64,000 nt of DNA from an uncultured Clostridium sp. (lineage in GTDB: Bacteria > Bacillota_I > Bacilli_A > RF39 > UBA660), in NCBI GenBank assembly GCA_905199855.1, contig CAJKHY010000001.1:1-64000 (forward strand). The letters run 5' to 3'. Both the position numbers and the translations under genes were made by a program. Position 1 is the stretch's first letter; each line of letters opens with the position of its first letter. The notes beneath the pieces are model-generated. The model ran no database searches. It was given only the letters and a program-made list of their open reading frames with translations, and had not been told where the DNA came from. Below are positions 8,841 to 16,557 of this stretch, one piece after another.

Positions 8841-9690
8841 ACTAGGACAAAGACTAGGCAAAGAAACATTATTCAGTTATATAGATAGATTTGGCTTTGG
8901 CAAAAAAACAGGCGTTGATTTAAATGGAGAAGCCAACGGAATTCTATTCTCATTAAATAGAGTAGGGCCAGTCGAATTAGCCACGACCGCATTCGGGCAA
9001 GGAGTAAGTGTTACCCCGATACAACAAGTAACCGCAGTATCAGCCATACTAAATGGAGGAACCCTATATAAACCACATATAGTCAAAAGATACCTAGAAC
9101 CAGAAACAGGAGAAATCATTAAAGAAGTAAAACCCACAGCTGTAAAAACTAATGTTATCAGCCTTGAAACCAGCAAAACAGTAAGATTCGCCTTAGAAAG
9201 TGTTGTATCTAACGGAACTGGAAGACCCGCATATTTAGATGGATATCGTGTTGGAGGAAAAACTGGAACTGCTCAAAAAGTAAAAAATGGAGTTTATATG
9301 GTTGGTAACTATATAGTTTCCTTTATTGGTTTTTTACCCGCAGATGACCCACAAGTAGTAGTATATGTAGCCATAGATTACCCAAAAGGCGTTACCCAAT
9401 ATGGAGGAACAGTCGCTGGTCCTGTCGCCAAAAACATCTTAGAAGACTCAGCTGTCGCCCTAAATGTTCAAAAAAGCAAAGATGGTATGGAAAAAGAATA
9501 TCAGTGGTACGATTTAAAATATTACGAAGTACCTAACGTCATTGGCCTTGACAAAAAAGAAGCAAACAACCTACTTAAAAACTTCCAAATAGAATACACC
9601 GGCAGTGGCAACAAAGTAATCTCCCAGTCCCCTGAAAGTGGCGAAAGAATACTAGAACAAAGCAAAGTAAGAATCCTCTTAGGCTCATAA
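8821..9690 (+). CDS. spoVD: Stage V sporulation protein D, 3' part (gene interrupted by element)
   Basis: Class B penicillin-binding protein that makes spore cortex peptidoglycan. The 290 codons here begin in the middle of the transpeptidase domain at NPGFVELGQRLGKETLF and include FGKKTGVDLNGEA, ELATTAFGQGVSVTPIQQ, the KTGTAQ active-site motif and a C-terminal PASTA domain (about the last 55 residues). These blocks match the SpoVD pattern I know from Bacillus and Clostridium better than vegetative PBP2B. The N-terminal membrane anchor, dimerisation domain and SxxK serine are missing: they must lie at the other end of the element, left of the window. As it stands the piece has no proper start and is silent or non-functional unless the element is excised. 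Confidence 0.8.
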   Translation, partial: SNPGFVELGQRLGKETLFSYIDRFGFGKKTGVDLNGEANGILFSLNRVGPVELATTAFGQGVSVTPIQQVTAVSAILNGGTLYKPHIVKRYLEPETGEIIKEVKPTAVKTNVISLETSKTVRFALESVVSNGTGRPAYLDGYRVGGKTGTAQKVKNGVYMVGNYIVSFIGFLPADDPQVVVYVAIDYPKGVTQYGGTVAGPVAKNILEDSAVALNVQKSKDGMEKEYQWYDLKYYEVPNVIGLDKKEANNLLKNFQIEYTGSGNKVISQSPESGERILEQSKVRILLGS

Positions 9691-9756
9691 AAATACATAA
9701 ATACCATCTCAATTATCTTACTCAAAAATTAAAATAACAAAAAACATTTATCTTTT

Positions 9757-9786
9757 TTGACAAATAACAAAAAATAATTTTATAAA
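9757..9786 (+). promoter_or_regulatory. Promoter for signal peptidase gene
   Basis: TTGACA, 18 bp, TATAAA; predicted start near 9793, about 40 bp before the lepB ATG. It follows the end of spoVD. Confidence 0.5.
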
Positions 9787-9833
9787 TAGAAAAAAATATG
9801 GTATTATATATATGTAACATATGGAGGATAAAT

Positions 9834-10361
9834 ATGGACTTTCGTGAAATAAAAGAATTCTTAAGTGATACATTTAAATATATCATAGTCATAATTTTAG
9901 TTTTAATTTTAGCTATCTACGTCATATCCCTATCCCAAGTTGTCGGCAATTCCATGAGTCCCAACTACAATGATGGAGATGTCGTCTTCGTAAGCAAAAT
10001 ACACTATAAAATAAGTTCCATCCAAAGAAACGATATAATTTCATTTAAAAACGAAGATACCAGATATCTAATCAAAAGAGTAATAGGACTGCCAGGAGAA
10101 ATCATCGAATATAAAGACAACACACTATACATAGATGGTATTGGGTATGATGAATTATATTTAGATAAAAATATCAAAACAAACAATTTTAGTTTAAACG
10201 ATTTAGGATACACAAAAATACCTGATGACATGTACTTAGTTTTAGGAGATAATCGTGAAGAATCTTATGATAGCAGAGACTTTGGCCTAATAAAAAAAAG
10301 TGATATCATAGGTAAATGTATCTTCCAAGTATGGCCTTTAAATAAATTAAAAAAAATGTAA
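9834..10361 (+). CDS. lepB: Signal peptidase I
   Basis: 175 aa S26-family membrane peptidase that cleaves signal peptides of secreted proteins on the outer face of the membrane. One N-terminal TM (about 15-35), then the catalytic Ser in VVGNSMSPN (S40) and the Lys in YLIKRVIGLPG (K81), followed by the LVLGDNREESYDSRDFG box. The ATG at 9834 has GGAGG seven bases upstream; an earlier in-frame ATG (9798) lacks a ribosome site. Length and SipS-like architecture are normal. It has its own promoter and is followed by a separately translated lipoprotein gene. Confidence 0.93.
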   Translation: MDFREIKEFLSDTFKYIIVIILVLILAIYVISLSQVVGNSMSPNYNDGDVVFVSKIHYKISSIQRNDIISFKNEDTRYLIKRVIGLPGEIIEYKDNTLYIDGIGYDELYLDKNIKTNNFSLNDLGYTKIPDDMYLVLGDNREESYDSRDFGLIKKSDIIGKCIFQVWPLNKLKKM

Positions 10362-10429
10362 GAAAACAAATAGCAATTTATTCAAAGAAATGATATAATT
10401 ATTATAAACTTAAGTAGTAGGAGGAAGTT

Positions 10430-11293
10430 ATGAAAAAGATTTTTAAGTTTATAGGGTTTTTTGTTTTAGTATTGACTTTAACAGGATGTATTACCAAAAA
10501 AGAGCGTGAATTAACACCATTAGAAGTATTTAAAAAAGCCATTCAAGAAAAAAATGATTCAGGAACAATAAAAGTAGGAGTTAATTTAGGATTTAGTAGC
10601 AGTGGAGCTAAAGTTGATTTACCGCTTACATTAAACATAGTGTTTAATAGCATTGATGAAAATAACCTAATCGCAAAAATTAACATAGATGATAACATCT
10701 ATTTTGGCCCACAAGAACTATATTTAAATATGAAAAATAACACTAACACAGTATACATGCAAAGTTCAATAGTAGATTCCATGTTAGGTATAGAAAATGA
10801 AGAAAATTATTGGATAAAACAAGAAGAAACAGAAGACGACAAACACAGTAAAAATATTGAAGAAGAAAAATTTACAAAAATATTAACAGAAGAAGTGCTA
10901 AAAGAAACTGATATCATTCTTATTAACAAAAAAACTGATATAGCGGAATATCAACTAAATATTACCAAAGATCTATTATCACGCATATTAAATGCCGTGG
11001 GAGAAAATACAGACAACATCAAATTTGATGGTGAAATAGCCATAAAAATATTTATTGATACCAAAAACAACCACATTACAAAAGTGAGTGCAAATATAGG
11101 AGAAATCATTAAATACTTAAATCTAGAAAATGACAAAGAAGAAATGTTTAACATTGATGAAATAGACAAATTAGATATAACTATAGAATTTGATTACACC
11201 AAAAAAAATGTAGAAATACCAAGTGAAGTAACCAGTCGTGCTATCACCGCCGAAGAATATGCAATGAAATTAGTTCCTAGCACAATTGGATAA
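10430..11293 (+). CDS. Lipoprotein of unknown function
   Basis: 287 aa with a type II signal peptide: two lysines, a hydrophobic core and the lipobox LTGC, which puts the lipid-modified Cys at position 20. The mature part is a beta-rich, acidic domain (repeated KINIDDNIYF, IAIKIFIDTKNNHITKVSANIG) that resembles LolA/LppX-like lipid-carrier folds in pattern only. AGGAGG precedes the ATG and a TATAAT lies at 10394. Exported and anchored on the outer face of the membrane. Function unknown. Confidence 0.75.
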   Translation: MKKIFKFIGFFVLVLTLTGCITKKERELTPLEVFKKAIQEKNDSGTIKVGVNLGFSSSGAKVDLPLTLNIVFNSIDENNLIAKINIDDNIYFGPQELYLNMKNNTNTVYMQSSIVDSMLGIENEENYWIKQEETEDDKHSKNIEEEKFTKILTEEVLKETDIILINKKTDIAEYQLNITKDLLSRILNAVGENTDNIKFDGEIAIKIFIDTKNNHITKVSANIGEIIKYLNLENDKEEMFNIDEIDKLDITIEFDYTKKNVEIPSEVTSRAITAEEYAMKLVPSTIG

Positions 11294-11303
11294 ACTAATA
11301 GAC

Positions 11304-11326
11304 TTTTGCTACGCTGTTTTAATTTT
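11304..11326 (+). repeat. Dispersed intergenic repeat, copy 1 (forward)
   Basis: Copy of a family with consensus TTTGCTAYGCTGTTNTAATT, found nine times in host intergenic DNA of this window in both orientations. Here TTTTGCTACGCTGTTTTAAT, after the lipoprotein gene. Confidence 0.6.
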
Positions 11327-11436
11327 CAAAATAAAATAACGCAGTAGATTTATTTTACAAACGATAAACTATCATAAAAAATAGTTTTTTCTTTACACCA
11401 AAACAAATTAGTAGTATTATGAAAATAGGTGATAAT

Positions 11437-11949
11437 ATGGAAAAAAGAAAAACAAAAAAAGAAATAGTAAAGATGCTATTAAATAAAAATTTAGAAATAG
11501 AAGACGAAGAACAACTAATAGATTTACTTATTGATAGTCCCATAGCAATAGATGTTGACAAAGAAGACAAAGAAAGAGAAAAGTTTGGAGATATACTAGC
11601 CGACAAACTAACCGAACATGCCGGTAGCTGGGGCTTTATAATAGGATTTTCCCTATTTTTAATTACCTGGGTTATCCTTAATGTATACTTTATTAAAGAC
11701 TTAGATCCATATCCTTTCATCTTACTAAATCTAGTCTTATCCTGCATCGCGGCCTTACAAGCACCAATTATCATGATGAGCCAAAATCGAGCAGCAAAAA
11801 AAGATAGCATAAGAAGTCAAAACGATTATAAAACCGACTTAAAAAGTGAATTAATCTTAGAAGAATTACATGACAAAATGGAACACATTCTTGATAATCA
11901 AAAGAAAATCATTGCATCTTTGGAAAAAGCAGAAAACAACCAAAAATAG
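11437..11949 (+). CDS. DUF1003 family membrane protein
   Basis: 170 aa. The family core is clear: FGDILADKLTEHAGSWGFI, then two TM helices (about 70-90 and 98-120) joined by DLDPYPFILLNL, then APIIMMSQNRAAKKD and a charged C-terminal helix with coiled-coil character. The ATG at 11437 is preferred, with GGTGAT four bases ahead; ATG 11419 lacks a ribosome site. DUF1003 proteins are conserved membrane proteins of unknown role. A terminator directly overlaps the stop. Confidence 0.85.
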   Translation: MEKRKTKKEIVKMLLNKNLEIEDEEQLIDLLIDSPIAIDVDKEDKEREKFGDILADKLTEHAGSWGFIIGFSLFLITWVILNVYFIKDLDPYPFILLNLVLSCIAALQAPIIMMSQNRAAKKDSIRSQNDYKTDLKSELILEELHDKMEHILDNQKKIIASLEKAENNQK

Positions 11950-11970
11950 GAAGTAATTCCTTTTTTCTTT
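11948..11970 (+). terminator. Rho-independent terminator
   Basis: GGAA-GTAA-TTCC followed by T6CTTT at the DUF1003 stop codon. Short stem, moderate strength. Confidence 0.55.
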
Positions 11971-11985
11971 ACACCATAATTTAAT

Positions 11986-11999
11986 CAAACAAATGTATA
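11986..11999. promoter_or_regulatory. LexA-like box upstream of the original uvrB promoter
   Basis: CAAACAAATGTATA, 9 bp before the -35 box. The same 14-mer (CAAACAAATGTATG) lies 8-9 bp before the -35 boxes of uvrA and of the prepilin-ung unit. Half-sites CAAAC-N4-GTATG have the 5-4-5 layout of the Firmicute SOS box CGAAC-N4-GTTCG. Confidence 0.55.
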
Positions 12000-12008
12000 A
12001 AAAAACAA

Positions 12009-12037
12009 TTGACAATCAAAAAAAATTTTGTTATAGT
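12009..12037 (+). promoter_or_regulatory. Original uvrB promoter, now driving a truncated fragment
   Basis: TTGACA, 17 bp, TATAGT; followed by AAAGGAGG six bases before the ATG at 12067. Confidence 0.8.
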
Positions 12038-12066
12038 AGTTTTACCATTCATAAAGGAGGAATATC

Positions 12067-12333
12067 ATGTTTGAACTAGTTAGTAAATATAAACCAAGTG
12101 GTGATCAACCACAGGCGATAGAAAAGTTAGTAGAAGGAATAAAAAAAGGCCAAAAAGAACAAGTATTACTTGGAGCTACAGGTACAGGAAAAACCTTCAC
12201 AATTGCTAATGTAATAAAAAAAGTAAATAAACCAACACTGGTTTTAGCCCACAACAAGACACTTGCGGGACAACTTTACAGTGAATTCAAAGAACTTTTT
12301 CCAGGTAATAAAGTAGAGTACTTTGTATCATAG
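12067..12333 (+). pseudogene. uvrB original 5' fragment, cut off by island insertion
   Basis: 88 codons matching the start of UvrB (TPSGDQP-type start, Walker A GATGTGKT) and ending in an in-frame TAG exactly where the second island begins. It keeps the native promoter, the LexA-like box and the strong ribosome site. By my alignment it differs from the first 88 residues of the full-length UvrB at 14601 at nine positions, and the last 65 bp are identical to 14802-14866. It is the displaced native 5' end, not a second functional gene. Confidence 0.88.
12268..12332 (+). repeat. Left copy of 65-bp direct repeat (attL of second island)
   Basis: Identical by eye to 14802-14866; both copies are uvrB codons for about residues 68-88. 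Identity stops abruptly at the right edge (CATAG here, CATAC at 14866) and decays into codon-level divergence on the left, as expected for a recombination site embedded in coding DNA. Confidence 0.8.
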
Positions 12334-12354
12334 TATGATATCACCCAAAAAACT

Positions 12355-12459
12355 GTGTTATTTAGTGCTATTTAGTACCGTTTAATCCAGAAAAATGGAC
12401 TAAATAACACTAGATGATACTAGATGAACAAATAAAATTTGTGGCCGAGATGTGTGGCC
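12355..12459. repeat. Left-end iterons of second island (candidate integrase arm sites)
   Basis: A run of 10-bp units ATTTAGTGCT / ATTTAGTACC / GTTTAATCC, then the same motif inverted (ACTAAATAAC / ACTAGATGAT / ACTAGATGAA). It is followed by a 25-bp block (12435-12459, core GTGGCCGAGATG) repeated in direct orientation near the right end (14468-14492) with one mismatch. Regular 10-bp phasing suggests cooperative binding of a tyrosine recombinase or its accessory protein. Confidence 0.6.
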
Positions 12460-12738
12460 ATTCGTGGCGAAAACTATTTTAATTTATAAATTGTAAATTT
12501 TAACAAAAAATGGTAATATTTACTTGATTTTACTAATATTATTTGTCATTATAATGGTGAATTTATAAGGAACGATACTATCGCTACTTAATATATAACT
12601 CATTTAATATTTAATACATAAGGTGGCGAATGTTGTTTTCGTCACCTTTTAAATTGCATAATAAAATAAAATGGAGAATTAATCTGAAAATAAATTTATT
12701 TTCATGACTATGTGTGCCTTGGAACAAAGAGGAAAGGA
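12460..12738. other. Island non-coding stretch
   Basis: AT-rich, no ORF on either strand that I can support. A short inverted element (GGTGGCGAA ... TTCGTCACC, about 12622-12648) lies near 12630 and may act as a terminator or operator. Confidence 0.35.
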
Positions 12739-13530
12739 ATGAAACTTAATATGGAACAAATAACTAGGTTAGTTTATGATTTGTCTAGAAGTGAACATAT
12801 CGCTGATGATAAAGTAATAGAAAAATATTTTGAGTTTTTTTCAGATGAATATAGGTTAGACAAATATTTAAAAAATGTTGTTATTTCTAATTTTAAAAAT
12901 AATTCATTAGCTTATTATTCACCAGATACAAAAACAATATATATTAATTTTTGTAAAATGATATATGCTTTAGGTTTAGAAAGTAAACAATGTAAATATA
13001 CAGATACATATGAAGATAAAATAATGATGATTAATTTGTATATTGTTAAAATAATAGCACATGAAATCGAACATGTATTACAAGAAAGAAAAATTAATAG
13101 TGGAATATATAATATTGAAAATGATATATTAAGTGTAACTAACATACACGAAAAACACTTAAAGGCAAATGGAATTTATAAAGGTATATTGTATTATGCT
13201 AATCCAATAGAGAGACAAGCAGAATTAAAATCTCTTAAAAGTATATTACAAGTTGCAAATGAAATTGATAGGTTAAATATTGTTAATTTGATAACAAACG
13301 AGTATTTAACTAAAACAATTTCTGATTATAGTATTGAAGGACAACAAATTATATATCCTTACCAAGTGTTTTTTGATAAAAAGTTTGATATGGAATATTT
13401 ATTAAATATAATTAGAAAAATAGAAGAAATGGAAATACTTGATTGCAATGAAGATTTGAGAATTGATATGGGATTAAAATTAACTTCTCAAGAAATACAT
13501 AAAATTAGAAGAAAATTAAAAGAGTGTTAA
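12739..13530 (+). CDS. Zincin-like metallopeptidase candidate, island cargo
   Basis: 263 aa, soluble, no signal peptide. IIAHEIEHVLQE contains HExxH (H108, E109, H112), and NPIERQAE about 45 residues later could supply the third zinc ligand (Glu); HEIEHVLQ plus NPxERQAE is the pattern of several small mobile-element zincins. ATG 12739 has AGAGG six bases upstream; ATG 12712 has none. G-rich on the + strand like element 1 and unlike host genes. It is the largest gene of the island. Substrate unknown; a role as regulator protease (ImmA-like) or effector is possible but not shown. Confidence 0.6.
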   Translation: MKLNMEQITRLVYDLSRSEHIADDKVIEKYFEFFSDEYRLDKYLKNVVISNFKNNSLAYYSPDTKTIYINFCKMIYALGLESKQCKYTDTYEDKIMMINLYIVKIIAHEIEHVLQERKINSGIYNIENDILSVTNIHEKHLKANGIYKGILYYANPIERQAELKSLKSILQVANEIDRLNIVNLITNEYLTKTISDYSIEGQQIIYPYQVFFDKKFDMEYLLNIIRKIEEMEILDCNEDLRIDMGLKLTSQEIHKIRRKLKEC

Positions 13531-13600
13531 TATATATAAAAATGAAAATATTGGCAATGAAAAAATTAAATTATAAAATAATGATAGAAGGAGATGGATA

Positions 13601-13909
13601 ATGAAAGCTTATGTAGATGTAGAAAATTCACATACTCGTGAAGTAAAAACAATTGAATTACCAGTATTAGAATTTATAGAGGATAAAATCATTAAGTTTG
13701 ATATTAGTTCTATAAATGATGAAGAAAATAAAATGTTGGTAGATGCAATTTCTGAATTGCCAGAATTAGGGTTTACAGATATTGAGATGTTCTTTATTGA
13801 CGATGATAATGTACCTAATTTTGGACCTGATTATAATTTTTACATAAAAGATAATACTTTAGTTGGTATTTATAATAGAGAGATTTATCTTAGGAAGGGG
13901 GTAAAATAA
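13601..13909 (+). CDS. Small acidic hypothetical protein, island cargo
   Basis: 102 aa, soluble and acidic, with ELPELGFTDIEMFFIDDD in the middle. No known family recognised. AGAAGGAG precedes the ATG. Its TAA overlaps the ATG of the next frame (TAATG), so the two were translationally coupled. Composition is that of the island. Confidence 0.6.
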   Translation: MKAYVDVENSHTREVKTIELPVLEFIEDKIIKFDISSINDEENKMLVDAISELPELGFTDIEMFFIDDDNVPNFGPDYNFYIKDNTLVGIYNREIYLRKGVK

Positions 13910-14274
13910 TGGGATGGTTTGGTTCAATTTTTGATGCAAAAGAATCAAAAGAAGAAGATGCACCAAAGGAAGGCAAAGATGGAAATTATACATATGATAA
14001 ATCCTGAACATATGGACAGTCTGACTATACAGTTAGAGAGAGACAAGATGGAACATTTGATGTATATGTAAAATCCGATTCAGAACGAGGACATTCACAC
14101 GATCATATTGATAAGGATGGTAATTTATTAGATGATTATCATGATATTATGGTTAATAGATTGTTTGCAATATCTGAAGAAGAATTAAGTGATGTAGCTT
14201 ATTTATCAAATGTACAATGTATAATGGAAGTTGAAAAAGACTTAAAAGCTAAAACAAAAGTAAGAAGAAGATAA
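13909..14274 (+). pseudogene. Hypothetical gene with in-frame TGA
   Basis: A 121-codon frame starting MGWFGSIFDAKESKEED and ending in KTKVRRR is broken once by TGA at 14005-14007, after TYDKS. Both halves read as one protein (downstream: YTVRERQDGTFDVYVKSD, then RGHSHDHIDKDG). A TGG-to-TGA change is the simplest cause. The next possible start after the stop is far inside. Family unknown; the His-rich segment HSHDH is the only notable motif. Confidence 0.6.
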
Positions 14275-14426
14275 TTTATAATAGGGGCTGTAATGAAATA
14301 ATTAACAACTTATTTTACACTTTTAATATAAACAAATTTATTTAAAAATACGAAAACTGGCATTATGAAATCTTATGTCAGTTTGCTTGCTTTGCCATAA
14401 AATAAGTGTTAAAATAGTATTGTTAG
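14275..14426. other. Island non-coding stretch
   Basis: No ORF. Contains AACTGGCATTATGAAATC ... a partly complementary ATGTCAGTTTGC, a weak hairpin; no other signal seen. A promoter for the replacement uvrB 5' end must lie here or in the iterons, but no consensus pair stands out. Confidence 0.3.
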
Positions 14427-14428
14427 TG

Positions 14429-14492
14429 ATGTTTAGTATCATTTAGTGTTATTTGGTGCCATTTAGTAAATTTGTGGCCGAGATGCGTGGCC
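14429..14492. repeat. Right-end iterons of second island
   Basis: Four consecutive 10-bp units, GTTTAGTATC / ATTTAGTGTT / ATTTGGTGCC / ATTTAGTAAA, followed by the 25-bp block shared with the left end (core GTGGCCGAGATG). Further GTGGCC/GGCCAC blocks occur at 14534 and 14554. Matches the left-end iterons in motif and phase. Confidence 0.6.
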
Positions 14493-14600
14493 TACCCAAA
14501 AACGACCAATTTTTTAGTAGGAGTAATATGCTAGGCCACGAATTTTATATAAATGGCCACGAATTTTTAGGCTGACAGTAGTCATAGTAAGGAGGACAAA

Positions 14601-16556
14601 ATGTTTAAATTAGTATCAAAATATACTCCATCCGGAGACCAACCTGGGGCGATAGAAAAGCTGGTTAAAGGAATTGAAGAAGGCAAGAAACACCAAGTTT
14701 TACTAGGGGCGACAGGGACTGGTAAGACTTTTACAATAGCAAATGTTATAGCAAAAGTTAATAAACCAACCCTAGTTTTAGCACATAATAAAACCCTTGC
14801 CGGACAACTTTACAGTGAATTCAAAGAACTTTTTCCAGGTAATAAAGTAGAGTACTTTGTATCATACTATGACTATTACCAACCAGAAGCATATGTTCCA
14901 TCAACAGATACATATATTGAAAAAGACAGTAGCATCAATGATGAAATAGACGAACTTCGTCACAGTGCCACCTCTGCCATCATAACAAGAAAAGATGTCA
15001 TTGTCGTCGCAAGCGTGTCTTGCATATATGGAATTGGTGAAGTAGAAGATTACAAAAACAAAATGCTCACCATAAATGTCGGCGACAAAATAAAAAGAGA
15101 TGATGTTTTAAAAAAACTAGTTGACATGTTATATGAAAGAAACGACATCGACCTAAAAAGAGGCACATTTAGAGTAATCGGGGACACCTTACAAATAATT
15201 CCCGTAAACCAAAAAACAGAAGGTCTAATGATTGAATTTTTCGGCAACGAAATAGATAGAATCAGTGAGTTTGATAGCATTACCGGAAAAATTCTAAAAG
15301 ACAAAAAAACAATCTCCATATTCCCCGCATCACACTTCGTTACCAACGATTTAAAATTACAAAAAGCCATTGAAAACATATCCAAAGAAAAAGAAGAAAG
15401 AGTAAAATACTTCAAAGAAAAAAATAAATTAATTGAAGCCCAAAGAATAGAAGAAAGAGTTAACTACGACATGGAAATGTTAAGTGAAACAGGAACTTGC
15501 CGTGGTGTTGAAAACTATTCAGCACCACTTGCCCTAAGAAGCCCTGGCCAAATGCCAACCACCCTAATAGACTTCTTTGGTGACGACTATCTTTTAGTAA
15601 TAGACGAATCGCACGTTACCTTACCTCAAGTAAAAGGAATGTACAATGGAGACAGAGCGAGAAAACAAAACTTAGTAGACTATGGCTTTAGACTACCAAG
15701 TGCTCTTGACAATAGACCACTTAAATTTGAAGAGTTTGAGAGCAAAATAAAAAATGTTATCTACGTATCCGCAACACCTGGAGATTATGAACTTGAAAAA
15801 GTCCATAATAAAGTAGTAGAACAGATAATAAGACCAACCGGACTACTTGATCCTATAATTGAAGTAAGACCCACTAAAAACCAAATTGATGACCTAATAA
15901 ACGAAATAAACATTAGAATAGAAAAAAACGAAAGAGTATTAATCACCACCCTAACAATTAGAATGGCTGAAGAACTAACCAATTATCTCAAAAACATAGA
16001 CATGAAAGTAGCATACTTACACAATGAAATAAAAACCCTAGAAAGAATTAAAATAATAAGAGACCTAAGACTAGGAAAATATGATGTAGTCGTAGGCATT
16101 AACTTATTAAGAGAAGGAATAGACATCCCAGAAGTATCCCTAATTGCCATAATGGATGCCGATAAACAAGGGTTCCTAAGAAGTAGCAGAAGCCTAATCC
16201 AAACAATAGGAAGATGTGCAAGAAACGAAAACGGTATGGTCATCATGTACGCTGACACCATAAGTGAATCAATGGAAGAAGCCATTACCGAAACCAAAAG
16301 AAGAAGAACCATTCAAAACGAATATAACATCAAAAATCATATCATACCAAAAACCATTAACAAAGAAATTAGAGAATTAATAACTAACGAACTCGAAACC
16401 AAAAAAGATGTTCAAATCAAAGAAAAATACAGCAAGAAAGAAAAACAAGACATGATTATAAGATTAACAAACGAAATGAAAGACGCTGCTAAAAAATTAG
16501 ACTTTGAAAAAGCCATGGAACTAAGAGATATCATTTTTGAACTAGAAAGTGAATAA
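14601..16556 (+). CDS. uvrB: Excinuclease ABC subunit B (chimeric 5' end)
   Basis: 651 aa, full length. UvrB is the damage-verifying helicase-like subunit of nucleotide excision repair. Walker A GATGTGKT (36-43), the beta-hairpin YYDYYQPEAYVP (about 89-100), DESHV, the helicase motif QTIGRCARN and a C-terminal UVR motif (AAKKLDFEKAMELRD) that binds UvrC are all present. The first about 67 codons were brought in by the island; the rest is host, with the join inside the 65-bp repeat 14802-14866. AAGGAGG lies 7 bp before the ATG. The upstream region lacks the LexA-like box that the displaced native promoter keeps. The radical SAM gene follows at once. Confidence 0.95.
   Translation: MFKLVSKYTPSGDQPGAIEKLVKGIEEGKKHQVLLGATGTGKTFTIANVIAKVNKPTLVLAHNKTLAGQLYSEFKELFPGNKVEYFVSYYDYYQPEAYVPSTDTYIEKDSSINDEIDELRHSATSAIITRKDVIVVASVSCIYGIGEVEDYKNKMLTINVGDKIKRDDVLKKLVDMLYERNDIDLKRGTFRVIGDTLQIIPVNQKTEGLMIEFFGNEIDRISEFDSITGKILKDKKTISIFPASHFVTNDLKLQKAIENISKEKEERVKYFKEKNKLIEAQRIEERVNYDMEMLSETGTCRGVENYSAPLALRSPGQMPTTLIDFFGDDYLLVIDESHVTLPQVKGMYNGDRARKQNLVDYGFRLPSALDNRPLKFEEFESKIKNVIYVSATPGDYELEKVHNKVVEQIIRPTGLLDPIIEVRPTKNQIDDLINEINIRIEKNERVLITTLTIRMAEELTNYLKNIDMKVAYLHNEIKTLERIKIIRDLRLGKYDVVVGINLLREGIDIPEVSLIAIMDADKQGFLRSSRSLIQTIGRCARNENGMVIMYADTISESMEEAITETKRRRTIQNEYNIKNHIIPKTINKEIRELITNELETKKDVQIKEKYSKKEKQDMIIRLTNEMKDAAKKLDFEKAMELRDIIFELESE
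14802..14866 (+). repeat. Right copy of 65-bp direct repeat (attR of second island)
   Basis: Identical by eye to 12268-12332. Marks the host/island boundary within uvrB; the crossover must lie within this block. Confidence 0.8.
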
Positions 16557-16557
16557 A

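Noticed and set aside
12067..12333. Second functional uvrB
   Set aside because: Only 88 codons, ended by a stop at the island edge; helicase motifs beyond Walker A are missing.
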